Shown here: positions 46,433 to 55,603 of the stretch, piece after piece | Layout of the letters: every line of letters begins with the position of its first letter | Numbering within the stretch: the stretch's first letter is position 1 | From: Paracoccaceae bacterium | GTDB taxonomy: Bacteria > Pseudomonadota > Alphaproteobacteria > Rhodobacterales > Rhodobacteraceae | Length of the DNA stretch: 64,000 nt | Reading direction: 5' to 3' | Assembly: GCA_014323795.1 (NCBI GenBank) | Contig: JACONK010000001.1 | Location: 1-64,000, forward strand | The notes under the pieces: model-generated | What the model was told of the DNA's origin: nothing | The model's database searches: none | Seen by the model: the letters and a program-made list of their open reading frames with translations, nothing else | Translations under genes and position numbers: made by a program

Positions 46433-46573
46433 GGCAGGCTCTTGTCGGTCATATCGGTATCAGGGTTTTTATTTTCAGAATGGATACACATTTTGTCCTT
46501 CAGTGCAAGCCGTTATACGATAGAGACCCCTGATCATGTTTAGGATGCAGTGTTTTGCGGTCTGCCTGGTATC

Positions 46574-47746
46574 TTAGGCTGCGGGCATTGCGATTTCTGC
46601 AAGCCGCGCCCAATAGCTTGCGCCGGTCGGGATCATTTCATCATCGAATTTGTATTCAGGATGATGCACCATCGCCGTGTCGCCGTTGCCGATCAGGATA
46701 TAGCTGCCGGGACGGGCCTCCAGCATGAAGGCAAAGTCCTCGCCGCCCATCACCGGGGGTATGCCTTCGGTCACCGCAGTTTCACCGACCACGTCACGTG
46801 CCACTTCGGCTGCGAAGCGCGTCTCTGCCGGGTCGTTCACCATGACCGGGTAGTTGCGAATGTATTTGATATGCGCTGTCGCACCGAAGGTTGCCGCTGT
46901 GCCGGTGACAACAGCCTTGAGGCACTCCTCCATCTGGTCGCGTATGGCGGGTTCCAGCGCACGCACGGTGCCGTGCATATCCACGTGTTGCGGGATCACG
47001 TTGTGCGTCTTCGATTCCGTCTCAAAACTCGTCAGGGACAGAACCGCGTTCCTGATCGGGTCCACATTGCGCGAGACGATGGATTGCAGCGCAACCACAA
47101 TATGTGCCGCTACCAGCGTTGTGTCAATGCAATCATGGGGTTTGGCGGCATGCCCGCCCTTGCCGGTCACGCGGATATCGAAGAGATCCGCACTCGCAAA
47201 GAAAGCACCCTCGCGGATGGCAAAATGGCCGACTGGCAGGCCGGGCATGTTGTGCATGCCGTAGACCTTTTGAATGCCGAACTCTTCCATCATCCCGTCG
47301 TTCACCATCTCCCGCCCGCCGCCGCCGCCTTCTTCTGCCGGTTGGAAAATCACGCAGACGGTGCCGTCGAAATTGCGGGTTTCTGCCAAGTACTGCGCAG
47401 CACCCAACAGCATCGCCGTATGTCCGTCATGGCCGCATGCGTGCATCTTGCCGTCTGTCCTGGAAGCATAGGCCAGCCCGGTCGCCTCTGAAATTGGCAG
47501 GGCGTCCATATCCGCACGCAGGCCGATCACCTTGCCCGACGTATTCTGCCTGCCCCGAATCACGCCCACAACTCCGGTTCTGCCGATTCCCTCTTTCACT
47601 TCGTCGCAGCCCCATTCCCGCAGCTTCTCTGCCACGAGAGCAGAAGTACGGCGGGTGTCAAACTGCAGTTCAGGATTTTCGTGCAGGTCACGCCGGATGG
47701 CAGTTATGCTGGCGTGGGTTTCGGCGAAACGGTTGATCATCGGCAT
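46574..47746 (-). CDS. M20 family amidohydrolase (hippurate hydrolase-like)
   Basis: A 390-residue M20D metallopeptidase of the aminoacylase/hippurate hydrolase group, which cleaves N-acyl amino acids. Metal-site motifs: LRADMDALPI (about 73-82), MHACGHDGHTAMLLG (about 99-113) and FQPAEEGGGGG (about 133-143, with the catalytic Glu pair). GKGGHAAKPHDCID in the dimerisation domain and PVMGGEDFAFML (C-terminal metal ligand) are present. No signal peptide, so cytosolic. Starting at ATG 47746, it lies between the broken argE (54 bases upstream) and the DppDF ATPase, so imported N-acylated peptides are a reasonable substrate. Intact. Confidence 0.9.
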   Translation of the reverse strand: MPMINRFAETHASITAIRRDLHENPELQFDTRRTSALVAEKLREWGCDEVKEGIGRTGVVGVIRGRQNTSGKVIGLRADMDALPISEATGLAYASRTDGKMHACGHDGHTAMLLGAAQYLAETRNFDGTVCVIFQPAEEGGGGGREMVNDGMMEEFGIQKVYGMHNMPGLPVGHFAIREGAFFASADLFDIRVTGKGGHAAKPHDCIDTTLVAAHIVVALQSIVSRNVDPIRNAVLSLTSFETESKTHNVIPQHVDMHGTVRALEPAIRDQMEECLKAVVTGTAATFGATAHIKYIRNYPVMVNDPAETRFAAEVARDVVGETAVTEGIPPVMGGEDFAFMLEARPGSYILIGNGDTAMVHHPEYKFDDEMIPTGASYWARLAEIAMPAA

Positions 47747-47800
47747 GGGATACTCGTTCTGGCTGAGCGCATTGATCAGGGCGCGGATGAAGTTCCCGCC

Positions 47801-48883
47801 CTAGTCGAAATGTTTCCTGGTGACAAATTCATTGGGCTGGAGGGTCTGCTCAATGGAGCCGGGCCCGCAGATCGCGGTGGAAAATCCCGCCCGTTGGAAA
47901 TGGCCCGCTTCTGTCTGGTAGCTGACCACATGAGTCGAATTGTCACCAGTGAGTCGGCTGCAGAGCTGTTCTGCCGCCCCTTTGGTTTCCTGTTCCAGAG
48001 CAGGGACATTGATATTGACCTTGATCTCCACGCCCGTGTCCCGAATGGGTCTGCTGCATCTCTGCTGCCAGTGCTGCGCCGCAAAGGCACGGTAGCGGGC
48101 ATCCCGGCCAGCGTGGCTTTCGCCCCGGATTTTTCCGACATGCAACGTGGTATAGGGCTGCTCGCAAGGGGCATCCGGGTTTGCCACCGCCGCGTTTGCG
48201 GCCGGTGTCTTCCGGTGCCATTCGATCAGACGCACGGCATTCATGATGGCAGAGGCCCCCTTGTGGATGAGAGAGGAGTGAACCTCAAGCCCGTGCACTT
48301 GGGTCAGATAGCCGATAGGGCCTTTGTGACCGGTTACCACTTTCATCAGCGACGGTTCCCCAACGATGCAAATCTTTGCCTTGGGTATATCCTTTGCCAG
48401 TGCGTGAACCATGGGGATGACGCCTGTGCATCCAGCCTTCTTATCATAGCTCAATACGAGCTGGATCGGGCGTTTCAACCCGGATGCCTGCATCTGCGGC
48501 ACATGGATGAGCACCTGGGCCAAAAATCCTTCCTGTCGCAGATGCCGCGCCTGTCGCAGATGCCGCGCCCGTAGTATTTGCCGTTTGCTTCGGTAATAAC
48601 CCGTGGATCTGTGTTCCAAGTCTGGCCTTCAACTGGCACAACATCTGTATGGTCCGACAGGATAACCCCGCCTTCGGTATTTGGCCCGATACGGGCGTGT
48701 AGGCTGGCCTTTGTCCCATTCCCCTTCGTCACCTGGGTTTAAAACAACACTGAGATCGGCCAGATACCCCTCCCCCATCCGATCAAGGGCAGGTTTGATT
48801 TGGGCAGGTTTGATCTGTGCGATGTAGTATCAAAACCGACCAGCGTTTCCATCATTCATTTCAAGCGGTGTGACCCGCGCCAT
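47801..48883 (-). pseudogene. ArgE-type acetylornithine deacetylase, broken
   Basis: An M20A deacetylase (ArgE family) in pieces. The start MARVTPLEM is put out of frame by an extra AATG. METLVGFDTTSHRSNLP follows, with a tandem 15-base duplication (48787-48816, KSNLP twice). GGVILSDHTDVVPVEGQTWN (metal-site HTD) and KYYGRGICDR continue in one frame, with an 18-base tandem duplication (48532-48567) doubling RGICDR. After it the frame shifts to GFLAQVLIHVPQMQASGLK and then runs on through CTGVIPMV, ICIVGEPSLMKVVTGHKGP, EVHSSLIHKGASAIM and GPGSIEQTLQPNEFV to the stop at 47801. Part of the middle domain is garbled. It presumably headed the transport-hydrolase unit on this strand. Confidence 0.88.
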
Positions 48884-48965
48884 ATAACCGGTCCGGGTAA
48901 TTGTATCAGACGAATGTGTTCTCCTGCGCACTTACGTCAAGCCTGAACTCTGCTTCGGACGAAAT

Positions 48966-48995
48966 TTGACGAAAAACCATTGTAATGCGGATATT
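48966..48995 (+). promoter_or_regulatory. candidate promoter for the dppABC operon
   Basis: TTGACG at 48966-48971 and GATATT at 48990-48995, separated by 18 bases, resemble sigma70 -35 and -10 boxes. They lie about 220 bases upstream of the binding-protein ATG, in an AT-richer patch between the divergent argE and dppA genes. Prediction by eye only. Confidence 0.35.
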
Positions 48996-49214
48996 AATGG
49001 GCTTAGCCTTCCCCGCAGACTCCGCTGCCGGAATCACTTCTGCAGGCCAAACGCCACAAACGGAGAGCAACTTGCCGGTATTTCAAATTGCATTACGCAA
49101 GGTGCCACAACGGTGCTGCCCGCACCGGAACGCCGCAACAGCAACCTGCCCTGACACCGCGTATCGATGCCCGGCGTTCCGGGGTAAAAATCTGACCAAC
49201 ATGGAGGAGACACG

Positions 49215-50924
49215 ATGATTTTTCGCAAATTTGCGATTGGCACGGCTTTGGCCACGTTGCTTGCGACGGCGGGTACGGCAGAGCGCGGTTCTGATGGTGC
49301 ACTCAGCATCATCTATTGGCAGGCACCGTCTATCCTTAACCCGTTCCTGTCGGGCGGTACCAAGGAACAGGAAATCTCGTCCCTTATCCTTGAACCGCTG
49401 GCACGTTACGACGAAACTGGCCAGTTGCAGCCCTGGCTCACCACAGAGGTACCGACTGTTGCCAACGGCGGCGTGAGCGAGGATCTGACCTCCATCACCT
49501 GGAAAATCGCCCCGGGCATCATGTGGTCCGACGGCACAGCCTTCACAGCCAACGATGTGAAATTCACCGCTGATTACTGCATGCACCCTAAAGGCGGCTG
49601 TGCGCAACTTTCTAGGTTCGGCGGTGTGACCAGCGTGAAAGTGATTGACGCCATGACGGTCAAGGTGAATTTTGATCAGCCGACGCCGTTTCCCTATGGC
49701 CCGTTTGTGGGTGCCGAGAGCCCGATCCTGCAAAAAGCGCAGTTTGAAAACTGCATGGGCCCCAAGGCACAGGAATGTACCGAACAGAACTTCGGCCCTG
49801 TCGGTACCGGCCCATTTGTCGTCACCGAATTTCGCCCGAATGATGTGATCACGCTGGACGCCAGCCAGAACTACCGTGACCCGGCCAAGCCGGCCTTCGC
49901 CACGCTGACTGTCAAAGGCGGCGGTGATGCGACGGCTGCGGGTCGTGCGGTGATGGAAACCGGTGAATTCGACTATGCCTGGAACCTGCAGCTGGCACCT
50001 GACGTGATCGCCGGTATGCAAGAGGGCGGCAAAGGTACCCCGGTCACCGGCTTCGGCCCGCTGGTGGAACGACTGATGGTGAATTTCACTGACCCGTCGC
50101 CGGACTTGCCGGAAGGGGCACGTTCCACCCGCAAGCATCCGCATCCGTTCCTGACAGATATCAACGTGCGTAAGGCACTGTCGCTGGCCATCGACCGGTC
50201 CTTGCTGGTGGAAATCGGCTACGGCCAGGCCGGTAAACTGACATGTAACGTCGTTCCGGCACCGGAGGCATACAACTCTTCGGCCAATAACGACTGCGTG
50301 ACGCAAGACCTTGAAGGCGCAAAAGCACTGCTTGACGGGGCGGGCTGGGTCGACAGCGACGGTGACGGTGTGCGGGATAAAGACGGCGTGAAACTATCGA
50401 TCCTTTATCAGACTTCCACAAACGCGGTGCGCCAGGATTTCCAGGCGCTGATCAAAGACTGGTGGAACCGGATCGGTGTCGAAACCGAGCTGCGCAACCT
50501 GGATGGCTCCGTGTTCTTTGGCGGTGATCCCGGATCCCCGGATACAGTCCAGAAGTTCTACGCGGACATCGAAATGTACGCGAACACCTTCAACGGCACG
50601 GATCCGCAATCTTACCTGGGCAGATGGCGCTGCGGGAATGAGCCGCGCCCGGAAACCCAATGGCGGGGCGAAAATGTGCCGCGTTTCTGTTCCCGGGATT
50701 ACGGCGCATTGCATGATGAGCTGAGCCAAACTGCCGATCTGGCGGAGCGATCCCGCATCGCTAAAGCACTCAACGACATCCTGATGCAGGAATACGCGAT
50801 CATCCCGCTGGTTCACCGTGGTCGCCTGTCTGCCCATGCAAACAGCCTTGGCGGCGTGAAGATTAACGTCTGGGACAGCGAACTGTGGAATGTTGCGGAC
50901 TGGTACCGCATCAAATCCGACTAG
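49215..50924 (+). CDS. peptide ABC transporter substrate-binding protein
   Basis: A 569-residue periplasmic binding protein of family SBP_bac_5 (DppA/OppA type). A signal peptide MIFRKFAIGTALATLLATAGTA leads. The family signature follows: IYWQAPSILNPFLSGGTKEQE (about 30-50), LEPLARYDETGQLQPWLTTEVP, ITWKIAPGIMWSDGTAFTANDVKFT (about 94-118) and VGTGPFVVTEFRPND. In the C-terminal lobe, DSDGDGVRDKDGVKL looks like a small calcium-loop insertion common in this subgroup. The ATG at 49215 follows acatggaggagacacg, a strong ribosome site. It feeds peptides to the DppB/DppC pair immediately downstream. Intact. Confidence 0.92.
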   Translation: MIFRKFAIGTALATLLATAGTAERGSDGALSIIYWQAPSILNPFLSGGTKEQEISSLILEPLARYDETGQLQPWLTTEVPTVANGGVSEDLTSITWKIAPGIMWSDGTAFTANDVKFTADYCMHPKGGCAQLSRFGGVTSVKVIDAMTVKVNFDQPTPFPYGPFVGAESPILQKAQFENCMGPKAQECTEQNFGPVGTGPFVVTEFRPNDVITLDASQNYRDPAKPAFATLTVKGGGDATAAGRAVMETGEFDYAWNLQLAPDVIAGMQEGGKGTPVTGFGPLVERLMVNFTDPSPDLPEGARSTRKHPHPFLTDINVRKALSLAIDRSLLVEIGYGQAGKLTCNVVPAPEAYNSSANNDCVTQDLEGAKALLDGAGWVDSDGDGVRDKDGVKLSILYQTSTNAVRQDFQALIKDWWNRIGVETELRNLDGSVFFGGDPGSPDTVQKFYADIEMYANTFNGTDPQSYLGRWRCGNEPRPETQWRGENVPRFCSRDYGALHDELSQTADLAERSRIAKALNDILMQEYAIIPLVHRGRLSAHANSLGGVKINVWDSELWNVADWYRIKSD

Positions 50925-50941
50925 GATGAAGTGAAAACCGG

Positions 50942-50975
50942 ACCGCCCTCGCCGAAAGGTTGGGGCGGTTCTTTT
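50942..50975 (+). terminator. intercistronic hairpin with T-run between dppA and dppB
   Basis: accgccc (50942-50948) pairs with gggcggt (50963-50969), with a 14-base loop, followed by tcttttaaaa. It is positioned between the binding-protein and permease genes. Such leaky terminators or 3' stabilisers commonly raise the binding protein level over the permeases. Confidence 0.6.
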
Positions 50976-51005
50976 AAAACCCCGGAGTGCTAAAACGAAG
51001 CGCCT

Positions 51006-52013
51006 ATGCTGACCTTCACGATCCGTCGGTTGATCCTGTCGGTCCCGACGCTTCTTTTCATCTCTTTGGCCATTTTCCTGCTTCTGGAACTTTCCCCCGG
51101 TGATCCGATGGCACAGGTGCCCCTGACCGTTCCTCCGGACGTAAAGGAAAAGATGCGGCAGGCACTGGGTCTTGGCCAGCCGTGGCACATCCGCTATTGG
51201 AAATGGCTCGTTCAGTTCTTCTGGGTGGAGCCGCTGGTGTTTGTCGATTGGCTGACGGGCAGCGGTTTTTCTGCCAACTACCAGCGCATGATTTCCTGGC
51301 AGACCCGCGGGCCGGTTATGGCCTTGGTGGTGCAGTCCCTGCCACAGACCATGTGGGTGGTGGCCATGTCCTATGTCGTTGGTGTGCTGATCGCCATTCC
51401 CATCGGCATTTATTCCGCTTACCGGCATTATTCAATTTTTGATCAGTCCGGCACGTTCATCACGATGGTCGGCTTTTCGATCCCGCCGTTTTTCACCGGT
51501 CCGCTGATGATCGTGATCTTCGCAGTGCAACTGGGCTGGCTGCCGTCAACCTATAACACGGTACACAAGGTTTTGGATTGGGACAGTTTTGTCATCCAGC
51601 TGAAACAGATGGTGCTGCCAATCATGGTTCTTTCTCTGCAGACCACAGCGCAGATATCGCGCTATATGCGGTCATCGATGCTCGACAATCTGAAGCAGGA
51701 CTATGTTCTCACCGCCCGTGCGAAGGGATTAAGCGAATGGATTGTCGTGATGGTACATGCCCTGCGCAATTCCATGATCCCGGTAGTCACTGTTATCGCA
51801 CTGGGCATCCCGTCAGTCTTCGGCGGCGCGATTATTACCGAGAACGTCTTTAAGGTGAACGGGCTTGGCTACCAGCTGCTGATTGCGCTTTTCGCCAGCG
51901 ATATCCCGACGGTCATGACCTTTACCTTTATCTTCGCGGTGCTGATCGTGTTCTTCAACCTGGTGGCTGATATCCTCTACGGCGTTTTGGATCCGAGGAT
52001 TCGCTATGAGTAA
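51006..52013 (+). CDS. peptide ABC permease (DppB type)
   Basis: A 335-residue inner-membrane permease with six hydrophobic helices. The N-terminal helix LTFTIRRLILSVPTLLFISL and the LSPGDPMAQVPL periplasmic segment (about 30-41) are family hallmarks. The ATPase-contact EAA-like loop is ARAKGLSEWIVVMVHALRNSMIP (about 238-260), followed by FGGAIITENVFKVNGLGYQL and the ending LVADILYGVLDPRIRYE. Forms the channel with the DppC-type subunit encoded in the next gene, which it overlaps by 8 bases. Intact and of normal length. Confidence 0.93.
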   Translation: MLTFTIRRLILSVPTLLFISLAIFLLLELSPGDPMAQVPLTVPPDVKEKMRQALGLGQPWHIRYWKWLVQFFWVEPLVFVDWLTGSGFSANYQRMISWQTRGPVMALVVQSLPQTMWVVAMSYVVGVLIAIPIGIYSAYRHYSIFDQSGTFITMVGFSIPPFFTGPLMIVIFAVQLGWLPSTYNTVHKVLDWDSFVIQLKQMVLPIMVLSLQTTAQISRYMRSSMLDNLKQDYVLTARAKGLSEWIVVMVHALRNSMIPVVTVIALGIPSVFGGAIITENVFKVNGLGYQLLIALFASDIPTVMTFTFIFAVLIVFFNLVADILYGVLDPRIRYE

Positions 52014-52956
52014 TCTCAGCGTCGGAAACATCCCCGCCGCCCCACCTTCGAGCCGGTGGCGCGATATCTGGAGCCGGTTCAAACGCCACAAGGGTGCGGT
52101 CATTGGCGGGGGAGGTCTGATCTTCATCACCCTTTTCGTGTTGATTGGCCCCTGCATCTGGACGCTGGAGGCGACGCGGATTGATATTCGTGCCAGGGAC
52201 ATGCGCCCGATCTATACGGCACTTTGGAACGGAGATGCGAAGATCGGGTGGACCCACCCGCTGGGCACGGACCAACTGGGACGTGATTTGCTGAGCCAGA
52301 TGATTGAAGGCGGGCGCACTTCGCTTGCCGTAGGCTGGGCCTCGATGATCCTGGCATTGGTTCTGGGTACGTTGGTCGGTGTGCTGTCGGGGTTTTTCAA
52401 CCGGCTCGACTTCTGGCTGATGCGCTTTACCGACCTGGTGCTGAGCCTGCCGATCCTCCCGCTGCTGCTGGTCGCTGTGACGCTGTTCCGCCAGCCGTTA
52501 CGCACGAACTTCGGACCAGAGACGGGGATGTTCATCCTGATCGTGGGTGTCGTCGGATTGACGAGCTGGATGCAGACCGCCCGCATCGTGCGGGCCGACG
52601 TGCTGGTGCTGAAGGAAAGGGATTTTATCCAGGCCACCCGGTCCATCGGAACGCGACCTTTCGGTATCATCACCCGCCACCTGCTGCCCAACGTGCTGTC
52701 GCCCATCATGGTCAGTGCCACGCTGGGCCTTGCCACTGCGATCATCACCGAGTCCGCGCTGTCGTTCCTGGGCGTCGGCTTTCCGTCCGACTTTCCGACC
52801 TGGGGCAAACTACTGGCGGATGCCGTGCAACGGATGGAAGAATACCCGGAACGCGTTTTTTTGCCCGGCATTGCCATTTCGCTGACCGTACTGGCGGTGA
52901 ATTTCCTTGGCGACGGGCTGCGTGACGCGCTCGACCCGCGTATCAGAGGGCGTTGA
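52006..52956 (+). CDS. peptide ABC permease (DppC type)
   Basis: A 316-residue permease. After a cytosolic N-terminus (SRWRDIWSRFKRHKGAVIGG) comes the first TM helix. The conserved HPLGTDQLGRDLLSQMIEGG is at about 84-103 and GWASMILALVLGTLVGVLSG follows. The EAA-type loop is ATRSIGTRPFGIITRHLLPNV, and the tail ends in VNFLGDGLRDALDPRIRGR. All are hallmarks of DppC/OppC. It overlaps dppB by 8 bases, so translation is coupled. The separate fused ATPase gene at 44771 on the opposite strand completes the importer. Confidence 0.93.
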   Translation: MSNLSVGNIPAAPPSSRWRDIWSRFKRHKGAVIGGGGLIFITLFVLIGPCIWTLEATRIDIRARDMRPIYTALWNGDAKIGWTHPLGTDQLGRDLLSQMIEGGRTSLAVGWASMILALVLGTLVGVLSGFFNRLDFWLMRFTDLVLSLPILPLLLVAVTLFRQPLRTNFGPETGMFILIVGVVGLTSWMQTARIVRADVLVLKERDFIQATRSIGTRPFGIITRHLLPNVLSPIMVSATLGLATAIITESALSFLGVGFPSDFPTWGKLLADAVQRMEEYPERVFLPGIAISLTVLAVNFLGDGLRDALDPRIRGR

Positions 52957-52977
52957 ATTCTGAAAGGATCTGAAGGT

Positions 52978-54198
52978 ATGAGCGACTATTTTGACGATCT
53001 CGAAATCCGGTCAGCGGACCAGCGCGCCGCTGACCTTGCGTCGGCGTTGCCGACGCAAATCTTGAATGCGAAGAGGAACGCCCCGGGATATGCGGTGGCG
53101 TTTGCTGATGTCGATCCGGCAGAAATTAAATCGCTCGCCGCCTTGGCAAAACTGCCCGTTCTGCGAAAATCCGACCTCGGTCAGGCACAGGTGCCGGGCA
53201 ACCCGATGGGCGGTTTCGGCACACGGGGGAGATTTGACCAACTGTTCATGTCGCCCGGTCCGATTTTTGAACCGGGTATGCGCAGCAAGGACTGGTGGCG
53301 CATGGGGCGTGTGCTTTACGCAGCGGGCCTGCGCGCAGGCGACGTGGCCCAGAACTGCTTTTCCTATCACCTTACTCCGGCCGGCGTGATGTTTGACAAC
53401 GCCTGCGCCGCCATCGGTGCCACGGTTATCCCGGCAGGCCCGGGCCAGACAGAAATGCAGGTTCACGCCGCTCACACCCTGGGTAGCACGGCCTACATCG
53501 GAACGCCGGATTACCTGAAGATCATCCTCGATAAAGCGGATGAACTGGGTATCACGCTCGACATCACGAAGGCTGCCGTGGGGGGGGGCGTACTTTTCCC
53601 GTCTTTGCGGCAGGAATACGCGGACCGCGGAATCAGCTGTCTGCAGGGATACGGCACCGCCGACCTTGGCAATGTGGCCTACGAATCCTCGGTGCGGGAA
53701 GGGATGATCGTTGATGAAGGTGTGATCGTCGAAATCGTTACCCCCGGCACCGGCGTTCCGGTTGCCGATGGCGCGGTGGGCGAGGTCGTGGTCACCACAC
53801 TCAATTCCGATTACCCGCTGATCCGCTTTGCAACTGGTGACTTGTCCGCTGTGATGCCAGGGGAAAGTCCCTGCGGGCGCACCAACACGCGCATCAGGGG
53901 CTGGATGGGCCGGGCCGACCAGACCGCAAAGATTAAGGGTATGTTCGTGCGGCCCGAACAGGTCGGTGACTTTGTTGCCCGCCACGCTGATGTTACGAAA
54001 GCCCGCATCGTTATTACCCGTGCAGGGGAAGTCGACCATATGGCGGTTCTGGTGGAAACTTCCGGGACACCGAACGTAGCCACCCTGGAGGCGAGCGTGA
54101 AGGAAACGCTGAAGCTGCACGGGCCGGTCCACCTCCGTAACACCGGTGATCTGCCCGACGATGGCAAGGTGATCGACGACCAGCGGTCGTATGATTGA
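52978..54198 (+). CDS. phenylacetate-CoA ligase (PaaK)-family enzyme
   Basis: A 406-residue member of the PaaK branch of AMP-forming acyl-CoA ligases. The N-terminal segment LPVLRKSDLGQAQ (about 60-72) and FMSPGPIFEP are family-like. The segment CLQGYGTADLGNVAYES (about 220-236) occupies the A5 substrate/AMP region (classical YGxTE); here TAD replaces TE. IRFATGDLSAV (about 280-290) carries the ribose-binding Asp of A7, and GMFVRPEQVGDFV leads to the short C-terminal domain. It begins 21 bases after dppC, so it is probably in the same operon. The acid substrate is unknown; release of aryl or acyl acids from N-acyl amino acids would fit the neighbouring M20 hydrolase. Confidence 0.82.
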   Translation: MSDYFDDLEIRSADQRAADLASALPTQILNAKRNAPGYAVAFADVDPAEIKSLAALAKLPVLRKSDLGQAQVPGNPMGGFGTRGRFDQLFMSPGPIFEPGMRSKDWWRMGRVLYAAGLRAGDVAQNCFSYHLTPAGVMFDNACAAIGATVIPAGPGQTEMQVHAAHTLGSTAYIGTPDYLKIILDKADELGITLDITKAAVGGGVLFPSLRQEYADRGISCLQGYGTADLGNVAYESSVREGMIVDEGVIVEIVTPGTGVPVADGAVGEVVVTTLNSDYPLIRFATGDLSAVMPGESPCGRTNTRIRGWMGRADQTAKIKGMFVRPEQVGDFVARHADVTKARIVITRAGEVDHMAVLVETSGTPNVATLEASVKETLKLHGPVHLRNTGDLPDDGKVIDDQRSYD

Positions 54199-54334
54199 GA
54201 TCCGATAAATCGGCCGGGATGCCAGGAATTCTGTTTGCTGGTGTGGCTGCGGCCCGGATCCGCGCAGCGACGATTGGATGGGGCCGCAGTGACCTGAAAT
54301 CCCGGCCAGGAGACGGCAACCCTTCGCAAAGTGT

Positions 54335-54460
54335 TCAGCCTTGACGGGCTTTGAAGCGTTTCTGCGTCTTGTTTATGACGTAAACACGGCCCTTGCGGCG
54401 GACCACACGACAGTCGCGGTGACGCGACTTGAGTGAACAAAGCGAGTTCTTGACCTTCAT
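54335..54460 (-). CDS. rpmJ: 50S ribosomal protein L36
   Basis: A 41-residue L36 of the alphaproteobacterial type, starting [20 protein letters not shown] and ending [12 protein letters not shown]. The zinc ligands of the CCCH form are partly replaced (two Cys and a His remain visible). Ribosome site aggagaag precedes the ATG at 54460. It lies just upstream of a tRNA-Val gene on the same strand. Clearly real despite its small size. Confidence 0.94.
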   Translation of the reverse strand: MKVKNSLCSLKSRHRDCRVVRRKGRVYVINKTQKRFKARQG

Positions 54461-54542
54461 CGGTCTTCTCCTGAGTGTCACCGGCTGGCATGTGTGGTGC
54501 GCACGGCCGGGTTAAAATCCGGGGCCATCCCCGGAAAAGAAA

Positions 54543-54617
54543 TGGTGGGCGTAACTGGAATCGAACCAGCGACCCCTTCGATGTCAACGAAGTGCTCTCC
54601 CGCTGAGCTATACGCCC
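54543..54617 (-). tRNA. tRNA-Val (GAC)
   Basis: A 75-base tRNA on the minus strand with encoded CCA: acceptor gggcgta/tacgccc, D-arm tagctcagcgggagagc, anticodon loop ttgacat (GAC) closed by cttcg/cgaag, and T-loop ggttcgattcc. Complete. Confidence 0.95.
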
Positions 54618-54742
54618 TGATGCAAAAGCAACACCCTCTGCGGGGTATCTTTTCGTGTTTGCGATCTGTAGAACAAAGCGAGAGTGTGTGCAAGAGGTAT
54701 GCCAACGGAATTCCCAAGACTTTCATCTGTGTATCCAGTGAT

Positions 54743-55603
54743 ATGACTCCTGCACCGTTCCATCTGTATCTGCCCCGGGCTATCAGTTCTGCCGTTGTGT
54801 TTTCCAGCCCCCATTCGGGCCGCGATTATCCCGCACAGTTTTCTGCCGGAAGCGACCTTGATTCGGTCACTTTACGGTCATCCGAAGATGCCTATGTGGA
54901 CCAGCTTTTTTCCGGCTGCCTGACCCACGGCGCACCACTGATCGCCGCCTGTGCCCCTCGCGCTTTTGTGGATCTGAACCGCAGTTCCAAAGATCTTGAC
55001 CCGGCTATCATCGAGGTAGTGCAGGCGGGTGGGCTGAACCCGCGCATCGCCGCTGGCCTGGGTGTGATCCCTCGGGTTGTTTCCGAAGGTCGCCCGATCC
55101 AGTCGGGCAAGATCAAAATGGATGAGGCGCGGGCGCGGCTCGACCGATTTTATTATCCCTACCACAAACAGTTGAAAGACATGCTCGACATCTCGCGGTC
55201 AATTTTTGGAGAGGTGCTCTTGGTCGATTGCCACTCCATGCCGCATGAGGCCCTGGCCCGGTCAGCCGGGCTCTTCGGCGACAGATCCCACATCGTCATC
55301 GGTGACCGTTACGGAACCTCGTGTCGGCCGGATTACGTGTCAGAAGTGGAAGGCTATTTCCGCGACGAAGGCTTCCGAACCGGGCGCAACACACCCTTTG
55401 CCGGGGCCTTCATCACGCAAAGCTATGGTCGGCCAGGTTGTGGCCAGCACGTGCTGCAGATCGAAATCGACCGCAGCCTCTACCTTGACGAAAAAACTGT
55501 CACGAAGTCGGACAATTTCACAAATTTACGCCAGTGTCTGACCCGCGTGATCGCACGGATTTGTCAGATGATGAAACGGCCGCTGCAACTGGCCGCCGAA
55601 TAA
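54743..55603 (+). CDS. N-formylglutamate amidohydrolase family protein
   Basis: A 286-residue N-formylglutamate amidohydrolase (FGase) family enzyme. In histidine degradation such enzymes release formate from N-formylglutamate. The metal motif VVFSSPHSGRDYP (about 20-32), FVDLNRSSKDLDP (about 74-86), LLVDCHSMPHEAL (about 156-168, second His ligand) and GRNTPFAGAFITQSYG (about 211-226) are all present. The open frame runs upstream across the tRNA-Val gene, so the ATG at 54743 is taken as start. No other hut genes are in the window, so the true substrate may be a different N-formyl or peptide compound. The 3' end overlaps the convergent NfeD gene by 86 bases. Confidence 0.85.
   Translation: MTPAPFHLYLPRAISSAVVFSSPHSGRDYPAQFSAGSDLDSVTLRSSEDAYVDQLFSGCLTHGAPLIAACAPRAFVDLNRSSKDLDPAIIEVVQAGGLNPRIAAGLGVIPRVVSEGRPIQSGKIKMDEARARLDRFYYPYHKQLKDMLDISRSIFGEVLLVDCHSMPHEALARSAGLFGDRSHIVIGDRYGTSCRPDYVSEVEGYFRDEGFRTGRNTPFAGAFITQSYGRPGCGQHVLQIEIDRSLYLDEKTVTKSDNFTNLRQCLTRVIARICQMMKRPLQLAAE

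Noticed and set aside
48532-48816. CRISPR-like short repeats
   Set aside because: These are two unrelated adjacent duplications of 18 and 15 bases without spacers; there are no cas genes in the window.
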